A stretch of 5,257 nt of DNA from Accumulibacter sp. (GTDB taxonomy: Bacteria > Pseudomonadota > Gammaproteobacteria > Burkholderiales > Rhodocyclaceae), in the NCBI GenBank assembly GCA_031274075.1, contig JAISQQ010000156.1, forward strand, positions 1 through 5,257, given 5' to 3'. Below, in pieces: positions 1-4,626 of the stretch; the stretch's first letter is position 1, and each line of letters starts with the position of its first letter. The translations under genes and the position numbers were made by a program. The notes below the pieces were generated by a model. It was not told the DNA's origin. It did no database searches and was given only the letters and a program-made list of their open reading frames with translations.

Positions 1-630
1 TTCAAGGAGCAGGTCATTCCTTTCATGGATGCCCTGGACAAAACGGCGGAGGAAAGCGGCGCGGTAAATACCATCGTCAACGATAGCGGGCGGCTCACTG
101 GCTACAACACCGATGGCTACGGCGCGCTTACGGCGCTGAAAGAGGCGGCGGACATCGCGGGGAAGCGCGTCGTCGTCCTGGGGGCCGGCGGAGGCGCCAA
201 AAGCCTGGTGTGGGCGCTCAAGCAGTACACCGCCGATATCGTCCTTTTCAACCGTGATCAAGCACGGGGCCGGGAAACGGCGAAGCGCTTCGGCATCGAA
301 TTCGGCGGCGGCATCGAAAAGCTCGATCGCGGCTTGGACTACGATATTTTGGTCAACTGTACTTCCGTCGGCTTCAAATCGACGGAGACCGTACTGACGC
401 GAGAACGGCTCATTCCCAAAACGCTGGTGTTCGACGCGGTCTTCGTACCCATAAAAACCACCCTGCTGCAAGAGGCCGCCGCCGTCGACTGTACCTGCGT
501 ATCGGGAACCCGGATGCTGATGCACCAAGCCTGTAAACAGTTTGAACTGTACACCAATACCCCGGCGCCTCTGGAGATATACCACATCGTGCTGACCCGT
601 ATTCTTGGCGAAAGCCAGGTGGGCAAGTAA
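1..630 (+). CDS. aroE: Shikimate dehydrogenase (NADP-type), 5' end outside the window
   Basis: The enzyme reduces 3-dehydroshikimate to shikimate with NADPH in the cytoplasmic pathway to aromatic amino acids. The frame is open from base 1, so the start lies upstream; the ATG at 25 is internal. About 60-65 N-terminal residues (substrate Ser motif) are missing. Numbering from base 1, the visible marks are the catalytic Lys at residue 2 (the FK of the VTxPFK motif), GAVNT (20-24), GYNTDG with the catalytic Asp at 38, the Rossmann loop GAGGGAKS (61-68), and an NRD..R segment (84-89) of the kind that binds the NADP 2'-phosphate. NCTSVG and a C-terminal MHQA..QFELYT helix follow. The usual Tyr in the D-x-x-Y-x-P substrate motif appears as Phe (FDAVFVP). 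The tail pattern (SGTRML, TPAPLE) recalls the SDH half of dehydroquinate dehydratase/SDH fusions, but the upstream part cannot be seen. A strong hairpin follows the stop. The family call is firm; the exact paralogue is less certain. Confidence 0.93.
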   Translation, partial: FKEQVIPFMDALDKTAEESGAVNTIVNDSGRLTGYNTDGYGALTALKEAADIAGKRVVVLGAGGGAKSLVWALKQYTADIVLFNRDQARGRETAKRFGIEFGGGIEKLDRGLDYDILVNCTSVGFKSTETVLTRERLIPKTLVFDAVFVPIKTTLLQEAAAVDCTCVSGTRMLMHQACKQFELYTNTPAPLEIYHIVLTRILGESQVGK

Positions 631-634
631 CTAC

Positions 635-672
635 GCTCGAATACCCCGGCCTGAAGTCCGGGGTATTCGAGC
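635..672 (+). terminator. Perfect 15-bp stem-loop after aroE, probable intrinsic terminator
   Basis: The arms 635-649 (GCTCGAATACCCCGG) and 658-672 are exact reverse complements around an 8-base loop, starting 4 bases after the aroE stop. The tail is only moderately T-rich (CTTTCTTT from about 680), not an immediate T run, so termination may be imperfect. The left flank has no A-rich tract, so bidirectional use is not supported. The position directly behind a stop codon and the perfect stem make a terminator the best reading. Confidence 0.65.
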
Positions 673-722
673 TTCGCGCCTTTCTTTCGGGTGGGGTTTC
701 AAACCGGAGTTGGTTTTACGAT

Positions 723-755
723 GAATCGAGAATCAAACACTGCCGTTCTCGATTC
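723..755. repeat. 10-bp perfect inverted repeat upstream of the DUF4432 gene
   Basis: GAATCGAGAA (723-732) is repeated in inverse at 746-755 (TTCTCGATTC) with 13 bases between. It lies 54 bases before the DUF4432 start codon, in the 178-base gap after aroE. A short direct echo (GATTCTC, then CATTCTC) follows it. It could be an operator, a leader hairpin or part of a small dispersed repeat. No convincing -35/-10 pair was found in this gap: TTGGCA at 765-770 has no good -10 at the right distance. Confidence 0.45.
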
Positions 756-796
756 TCCATTCTCTTGGCAGTGGTCAGCAGACAAATTTTTGAAAT

Positions 797-803
797 GAGG
801 AGA
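797..803 (+). promoter_or_regulatory. Shine-Dalgarno site of the DUF4432 gene
   Basis: GAGGAGA lies 5 bases before the ATG at 809. It is a near-consensus site and selects this start, which also gives an intact signal peptide. Confidence 0.8.
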
Positions 804-808
804 CGGTT

Positions 809-2035
809 ATGAAAAAGACGATGCGGTGTATTTTGCTTTCTTGCGCGCTGCCGGTCTGGGGGCTTATGGCGTCGACGGCCGCCGCCAAGGACTTTGTGCT
901 TACGGATACGGAAAAAGGCATCAAACTGGGCGACTGGTCCATCACCAGCGCCCAGCTCAAGGCCCAGGTCAAGACACCTTTCAGCGTCAGCAACAAGGTG
1001 CTGCACGGCGGCAAACAGGAAGGCAGCGAAGTCATTACCATCAGCAGCGGCGATTTCGTCATCAAGCTCAGTCCCAGCCGGGGCATGGGCATCCTCTCGG
1101 TGACCGGCAAGGGCCTGCGCCTGGGCTGGGATTCGCCGGTCGATGAAGTAGTCAACCCCGCCTTCGTGAATCTGGAAAGCCGGGGCGGCTCGGGTTGGCT
1201 CGATGGCTTCAACGAAATGATGGTGCGTTGCGGTTTCGAGTGGACCGGGCACGCGGTAGTTGCCGACGGCATGACGTATACCCTGCACGGGCGAGCCGGC
1301 AACACCCCCGCCTCCAAGGTGATCGTCGGCATCGAGGAGCGGGCTCCCTACGCGATCAGCGTCAAGGGCTTGATCAAGGAAAACACCTTCAAGAAGAGCA
1401 AGCTCGAAACCTGGGCGGAATTGCGCTATGTGCCCGGCAGCGCGACTTTTACCGTGCATGACGCCGTCACCAACAAAGGCGACTACCGCCAGGATTTCCA
1501 GATCATCTATCACAGCAATTTCGGCGCTCCCCTGCTGGAAGAAGGGGCGAAATTCCACGCGCCCATCAAGGAGATTTCACCCTTCAACGACTACGCGGTA
1601 CAGGGCATCGACGACTGGCAGACCTACCTGGGCCCCACCCGGGATTTCGATGAAATGGTCTTCAACGTGATTCCCTTCGCCGACGAAAACAAGCAGACCC
1701 TGGCGCTGCTCACCAACAAGGCGGGAGACCGGGGAGTGTCCATCGGCTTCGACATTACCCAACTGCCGGTGCTGTCGCTGTGGAAGAACACCGACACCCT
1801 GAAGCAGGGCTACGTGACCGGCCTGGAACCCGGCACCAGCTTCGCCTATCCGGTAACAATCGCCCGCGAACAGGGACGGGTGCGTACCCTGGAACCGGGA
1901 CAGAGCGCCAACTTCGATCTGGAATACCGCCTGCTCCCCGACCGGGCGGCGGTGGACGGCTCCCTGAAGCGCATCGCCGCCATCCAGGAACAAGGCCCGC
2001 TGCAGGTCAACAAAACGCCCATGACCCGGAAGTAG
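809..2035 (+). CDS. Exported DUF4432 protein, aldose-1-epimerase (mutarotase)-like
   Basis: This 408-residue protein has a DUF4432 beta-sandwich domain of the galactose-mutarotase superfamily. Such proteins bind sugars and are usually annotated as aldose 1-epimerase-like; the substrate is unknown. A Sec signal peptide is visible: KK at 2-3, a hydrophobic stretch at about 8-22, and a TAAA-K site after Ala26, so the mature protein should be periplasmic. Family marks are SPSRGMGI (88-95), LGWDSP (105-110), GGSGWLDGFNEMMVRCGFEWTG (126-147), LHGRAGNTPA (159-168, His160), YHSNFGAPLL (234-243, His235) and TGLEPGTSF (337-345, Glu340). The two His and the Glu are candidate catalytic residues by analogy with mutarotases, which is an inference. 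The start is fixed by GAGGAGA at 797-803, 5 bases before ATG, and by the signal peptide. The gene stands alone between two hairpins. A lipobox reading of Cys12 is unlikely because it would leave too short a hydrophobic region. Confidence 0.88.
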   Translation: MKKTMRCILLSCALPVWGLMASTAAAKDFVLTDTEKGIKLGDWSITSAQLKAQVKTPFSVSNKVLHGGKQEGSEVITISSGDFVIKLSPSRGMGILSVTGKGLRLGWDSPVDEVVNPAFVNLESRGGSGWLDGFNEMMVRCGFEWTGHAVVADGMTYTLHGRAGNTPASKVIVGIEERAPYAISVKGLIKENTFKKSKLETWAELRYVPGSATFTVHDAVTNKGDYRQDFQIIYHSNFGAPLLEEGAKFHAPIKEISPFNDYAVQGIDDWQTYLGPTRDFDEMVFNVIPFADENKQTLALLTNKAGDRGVSIGFDITQLPVLSLWKNTDTLKQGYVTGLEPGTSFAYPVTIAREQGRVRTLEPGQSANFDLEYRLLPDRAAVDGSLKRIAAIQEQGPLQVNKTPMTRK

Positions 2036-2064
2036 CCGATGAGACTTCCCGTCCGTGGGTAGGG

Positions 2065-2097
2065 GCCGGCCCGCGTCGATAACGGCGCGGCGCCGGC
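2065..2097 (+). terminator. GC-rich imperfect hairpin after the DUF4432 gene, possible terminator
   Basis: GCCGGC (2065-2070) pairs with GCCGGC (2092-2097), and CCGCG (2071-2075) pairs with CGCGG (2086-2090). C2091 is bulged and the loop is 10 bases. It begins 29 bases after the stop at 2035. The following bases (TGTGTCTTGGG) hold only a weak T-rich stretch, so it may be a Rho-dependent or RNA-stabilising hairpin instead. It also lies where minus-strand transcription from vapBC would meet the plus-strand gene. Confidence 0.35.
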
Positions 2098-2165
2098 TGT
2101 GTCTTGGGAGCCATGCGCGGGGCAAAGCCGGATCGGTCATGGCAGAACGCCGTTGCCTTGGCACG

Positions 2166-2264
2166 ATGCCCGTGCCTGGCGACGGCAGAGAGTTGCCCGC
2201 TTTCGGCATTGCGTGCCAGATCGCCCGTGCGCTCCCGTAAGTCGCGGACGGTGAAGGTTTCCAT
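2166..2264 (-). pseudogene. Decayed Phd/YefM-like antitoxin, N-terminal part only
   Basis: The first 33 codons on the minus strand from ATG at 2264 read like the DNA-binding N-terminus of a Phd/YefM-type antitoxin: METFTVRDLRERTGD, then LARNAESGQLSAVARHGH, matching the usual pattern in which an arginine-rich helix is followed by 'L..V.KHG'. An SD (AGGAG, plus-strand 2275-2279) sits 10 bases before the ATG, which favours this start over the in-frame ATG at 2291. After HGH the expected 'P.FVAVPFDE' segment and C-terminal toxin-binding tail are not recognisable in any of the three frames. The frame stays open to 2007, antisense to the end of the DUF4432 gene, but its sequence is arginine- and proline-rich and family-unlike. 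No toxin gene follows. This is best read as a toxin-antitoxin remnant cut by deletion or rearrangement. The family call is by pattern only. Confidence 0.6.
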
Positions 2265-2287
2265 GATGGCTTGGCTCCTGAAATGTG

Positions 2288-2307
2288 CCATCAGATGGTA
2301 GAACCAT
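2288..2307. promoter_or_regulatory. Overlapping CCAT/ATGG palindromes, possible operator of the antitoxin remnant
   Basis: ATGGT (2295-2299), AGA, ACCAT (2303-2307) form a perfect 13-base interrupted palindrome. The same ATGG also pairs with CCAT at 2288-2291, so three alternating half-sites lie at 5-7 base steps. They sit 24-43 bases upstream of the remnant antitoxin ATG on the minus strand, where Phd-type autoregulatory sites normally lie. The half-sites are short and could be chance. Confidence 0.3.
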
Positions 2308-2368
2308 TCAGGCGGCAGTAAGCGGCAAATGTGAATGCGCTATACCTGTGGATGGCATGGCGAACGTT

Positions 2369-2749
2369 TCAGGCAACATCGACCGGCCAAGCCACGGCAA
2401 GACGCCGCGCCAACGCGGCCAAGGCTTTATCCAGTGTCCACAGACGCGCGCCGGGTGTGATGCGCGTAGAGGCCAGCAAACTCACGTCTACCAGGCCGCA
2501 GCCTTGACCATAAAGCCGTTCGCGCTCGATGAACGTCCGCACTTCGATTTGGCTGGCGACCTGCGCCGGGCACAGTCGCGCCAGATCGCCCAGGGTGCGT
2601 TGACGTGGCGCGGGTGGCGTGCCGCAGGCCAGTTCGGTCAGTACAAAGGGATGAATCAGCACGGCGTCATGCGTCATCAGTTCCACCAGCGCGGCGTTGC
2701 CGTGGCGAAAGTGGTCGACCCAGACGCTGGTGTCCACCAATACGTTCAT
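2369..2749 (-). CDS. vapC: VapC-family PIN-domain ribonuclease toxin
   Basis: This 126-residue protein is the toxin of a type II toxin-antitoxin pair. VapC toxins are Mg2+-dependent endoribonucleases that cut tRNA or rRNA and halt growth when their antitoxin is lost; the target here cannot be told. All four acidic PIN positions are present: Asp7 (VDTSVW), Glu39 (VLTEL), Asp88 (GLVDVSLLA) and Asp107 (LWTLDKAL), so the enzyme looks active. The length is typical for the family. The start at 2749 overlaps the antitoxin stop as ATGA, which fits translational coupling. An in-frame ATG at 2755 would add only Met-Val and removes the tidy overlap; MNVLVDTSVW is the usual family start. No good SD precedes it, again pointing to coupling. 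No clear terminator follows the stop at 2369, so transcripts may continue into the antitoxin remnant. Confidence 0.92.
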   Translation of the reverse strand: MNVLVDTSVWVDHFRHGNAALVELMTHDAVLIHPFVLTELACGTPPAPRQRTLGDLARLCPAQVASQIEVRTFIERERLYGQGCGLVDVSLLASTRITPGARLWTLDKALAALARRLAVAWPVDVA

Positions 2750-2964
2750 GACCATTGCGCAGGGAGCGCCGGTTCCTCGCGGCGGCGCGGCATATCGGGC
2801 ATGTCCGGCGCACTGCCGCCCAAGTCCGCCAGACGTTTGGCCGCCCGCACGCGAATGAAGGTACGGACGGCCTCGCGGAACAGTTCGGCCTTGTCCATGC
2901 CGGGGTCGGCCAGTTGCAGCGCCTGCTGATACAGGCTGTCTTCGAGGGTGACGGTGGTGCGCAT
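2746..2964 (-). CDS. vapB: VapB-family antitoxin (DUF2191 type)
   Basis: This 72-residue antitoxin neutralises the adjacent VapC and probably represses its own operon. The N-terminus MRTTVTLEDSLYQQALQLA is a ribbon-helix-helix type DNA-binding motif (strand at 2-7, helices about 9-20 and 27-42), followed by EAVRTFIRVRAAKRLADLGG. The proline- and arginine-rich tail (PDMPDMPRRREEPA) is the segment that in this family wraps around the toxin. The start at 2964 is chosen because a GGGAG site (plus-strand 2974-2978) lies 9 bases upstream. The in-frame ATG at 2982 would place that site inside the gene. The stop overlaps the vapC start by 4 bases. The promoter and two palindromes lie 29-72 bases upstream. 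Confidence 0.9.
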   Translation of the reverse strand: MRTTVTLEDSLYQQALQLADPGMDKAELFREAVRTFIRVRAAKRLADLGGSAPDMPDMPRRREEPALPAQWS

Positions 2965-2992
2965 GGCGGCGTTCTCCCGCAAGTTGAATCAG

Positions 2993-3036
2993 AGATGATG
3001 CGACCATACATCATCTTTGATGTTTTGACAAAACAT
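2993..3036 (-). promoter_or_regulatory. vapBC promoter with two operator-like palindromes
   Basis: On the minus strand TTGTCA (3026-3031; 5 of 6 to the -35 consensus) and TATGGT (3003-3008; 4 of 6 to the -10) are separated by exactly 17 bases. Transcription should start near 2996, giving a leader of about 30 bases. The perfect palindrome ATGTTTTGACAAAACAT (3020-3036, 8-bp arms with one central base) covers the -35. A second one, AGATGATG (2993-3000) with CATCATCT (3009-3016), encloses the -10 in its 8-base spacer. Binding of a VapB dimer, alone or with VapC, at either site would block RNA polymerase. The pattern is seen directly; the binding is inferred from known VapBC autoregulation. Confidence 0.7.
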
Positions 3037-3277
3037 GGCGTGCCGAACTGGATCGGTGGATTGCCGCCCGCATCGGCACGCAGGGGCAAGGACGCCAGCA
3101 AGCTGAGGTTCGTGATTGAGTGATATGAAAACCATCGAGCAAGTCACCGATCAAGTGGTATCCAACGTGGCCGAACTTGTTCGGTCACTCGATTGGTGGA
3201 TTCCTTGAAGTGAGATAGAGACGAATAAATGGCCAAGGCAAGCGGTTTCGTCGTACTCCTATCAGAAGATCGAATGA

Positions 3278-3296
3278 ACACATTCCTCGAATGTGT
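3278..3296 (+). repeat. Small perfect stem-loop in the ATPase leader
   Basis: ACACATTC (3278-3285) and GAATGTGT (3289-3296) are perfect complements around CTC. The left arm's CATTC can alternatively pair with GAATG at 3272-3276, giving two exclusive hairpins. It lies about 100 bases upstream of the ATPase start. It could be an operator or RNA switch, or a chance small palindrome. Confidence 0.4.
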
Positions 3297-3379
3297 CACC
3301 GCGCGGATGGCATTTGCCGAGCCTGTCGCCGATTTTCAACACAGCCGCTCACCCTGTACGATATGGCGCTGACCAGAAC

Positions 3380-3385
3380 GGAGGA
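3380..3385 (+). promoter_or_regulatory. Shine-Dalgarno site of the AAA ATPase gene
   Basis: GGAGGA lies 7 bases before the ATG at 3393. It is a strong site that supports this start; the N-terminal residues IEGFRVQNFRAL then match the usual first strand and turn of this ATPase family. Confidence 0.8.
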
Positions 3386-3392
3386 AAATTGA

Positions 3393-4622
3393 ATGGCAAT
3401 CATCGAAGGCTTTCGGGTGCAAAACTTTCGCGCCTTGCAAGATGTGACCTTGGGCAAGCTGTCGGGGCAAGGTGACGAGCCGCTGACGCCGTTTACCGTG
3501 GTTATCGGGAAGAATGGCGCGGGTAAAAGCTCCCTGTTCGATGCCTTCGGCTTTGTGGTTGATTGTCTGGCGACCGACGTGGAAACCGCCTGCGACATGA
3601 AGCAGCGCGGAGGTTTTGAGCGTTTGCGCTCAAAAGGCGTGGATGCGCCGATTCACTTCGAGATTTATTATCGCGAAGCCCCCAAAGAACGTCCCATTAC
3701 CTACCAACTTTCCATCGGACTTGACGGATCGGGGCGGCCCTACGTGGAATCCGAGTTGTTGAAGCAGCGACGCAAGGGGCAATCCTATGGACGCCCCTAT
3801 CCGTTCCTGCGATTGAATCGTGGCAAAGGACTGGTCTGGGCAGGAGAAGACGCCGTGGAAATCGAAGGCGAAGAAGATCGCACCCAGGCTGCCGTCGAAC
3901 TGACCGACCCGCGCCAGCTTGGCATCGCCACCCTGGGTACGCTGAAAGAACACCCTCGCATCAAGCGATTCCGGGACTTTTTGAAAGGCTGGTATCTGTC
4001 TTACTTTTACCCGGATGCGGCGCGCAGTCTGCCCAGTGCCGGGCCGCAGCGGCATTTGAATGTGCATGGCGACAATATCGGCAACGTCGTGCAGTTCATG
4101 GAGCGCGAGCACAAGGATCGCTTCAGGAACATTCTGGCGCGTATTGCCGCCAAAATTCCCGGCATAGCCCGGATTGACACCGAAGTGACGGCGGACAAGC
4201 GCGTGTTGTTGCGTTTCAACGACGGGGCGTTTGCCGATCCCTTCTTCGCACAGCAAATGTCGGACGGCACGCTGAAAATGTTTGCTTATCTGCTGTTGAT
4301 GGAAGACCCGGAGCCGCCCCCCTTCATCTGCATCGAAGAGCCGGAGAACGGCTTGTATCACAAATTGCTGGAATCGCTGGCGCAGGAGTTTCGCACCCAT
4401 GCCACGGGCAAAAAGAACGCGCCGCAGTTTTTTGTGACTACGCATCAGCCATATTTCGTGGATGCGCTGTCGCCGAAAGAAGTGTGGATTCTGGGAAAAG
4501 GGGAAGATGGCTTTTCGACCATTCGCCGGGTTTCCGGGTTGACGGTAGTCGAAAATCTTGTCGCCGAAGGTCTGCCTTTGGGGGGACTCTGGTACAGCGA
4601 TTATCTCGATGCGGGGAAATAA
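3393..4622 (+). CDS. SMC/RecF-like AAA ATPase, COG4637/AAA_21 type, probable defence component
   Basis: This 409-residue cytosolic ATPase has the ABC-type head found in RecF, OLD and SMC proteins. The N-terminus IEGFRVQNFRALQDV is the usual first strand. Walker A is GKNGAGKSS (39-47). An insert of about 230 residues follows, predicted mixed rather than long coiled coil. The ABC-like signature is QMSDGTLK (288-295), Walker B is FICIEEPENGLY (311-322) with Glu in place of Asp as is common in this group, and the H-switch is TTHQP (349-353). All elements needed for ATP binding and hydrolysis are present, so the gene looks intact. It carries no nuclease domain of its own. Four bases after its stop comes a DUF4276 gene with TOPRIM-like motifs, a recurring partner of such ATPases. 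By analogy with OLD, Gabija and PARIS, the ATPase may sense invading DNA or phage proteins and control the partner; this role is inferred. Family confidence is high, specific function low. Confidence 0.9.
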   Translation: MAIIEGFRVQNFRALQDVTLGKLSGQGDEPLTPFTVVIGKNGAGKSSLFDAFGFVVDCLATDVETACDMKQRGGFERLRSKGVDAPIHFEIYYREAPKERPITYQLSIGLDGSGRPYVESELLKQRRKGQSYGRPYPFLRLNRGKGLVWAGEDAVEIEGEEDRTQAAVELTDPRQLGIATLGTLKEHPRIKRFRDFLKGWYLSYFYPDAARSLPSAGPQRHLNVHGDNIGNVVQFMEREHKDRFRNILARIAAKIPGIARIDTEVTADKRVLLRFNDGAFADPFFAQQMSDGTLKMFAYLLLMEDPEPPPFICIEEPENGLYHKLLESLAQEFRTHATGKKNAPQFFVTTHQPYFVDALSPKEVWILGKGEDGFSTIRRVSGLTVVENLVAEGLPLGGLWYSDYLDAGK

Positions 4623-4626
4623 AAAC

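Larger units (their letters stand above)
3040..3392. other. Intergenic region without a convincing gene, leader of the ATPase pair
   Basis: This stretch separates the divergent vapBC and ATPase units. It holds two short plus-strand frames (3124-3207, 27 codons; 3229-3372, 47 codons) with poor ribosome sites and no family resemblance. The second ends 20 bases before the ATPase ATG, so a leader peptide cannot be excluded. A near-repeat (GATCGGTGGATT at 3051, GATTGGTGGATT at 3191) has similar flanks with GCCGAACT. A stem-loop lies at 3278-3296. A weak promoter guess is TACGAT at 3357-3362 with a poor -35 near 3334. It may be scarred DNA from an earlier insertion. Confidence 0.4.

Noticed and set aside
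765..793. TTGGCA as -35 of a promoter for the DUF4432 gene
   Set aside because: At 16-18 bases downstream there is no sequence close to TATAAT, so the pair is not convincing.
716..1558. 280-codon open frame on the minus strand
   Set aside because: It is antisense to the DUF4432 gene, has low-complexity A/G/H-rich sequence with no family pattern, and no ribosome site. It is a GC-driven shadow frame.
1577..2209. 210-codon open frame on the minus strand
   Set aside because: It is mostly antisense to the DUF4432 gene. I tested whether its first part continues the broken antitoxin in another frame, but it does not resemble the missing tail.
2749..2755. Alternative vapC start at 2755
   Set aside because: It would add only Met-Val; the ATGA overlap at 2746-2749 and the family's usual N-terminus favour 2749.
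2285..2929. 214-codon open frame on the plus strand
   Set aside because: It lies opposite the vapBC pair, whose two proteins are clearly recognisable, and it has no family resemblance.
3124..3372. Two small plus-strand frames, 3124-3207 and 3229-3372
   Set aside because: Ribosome sites are weak and the peptides match nothing I recognise. A leader peptide or gene remnant is possible but not supported enough to list as a gene.
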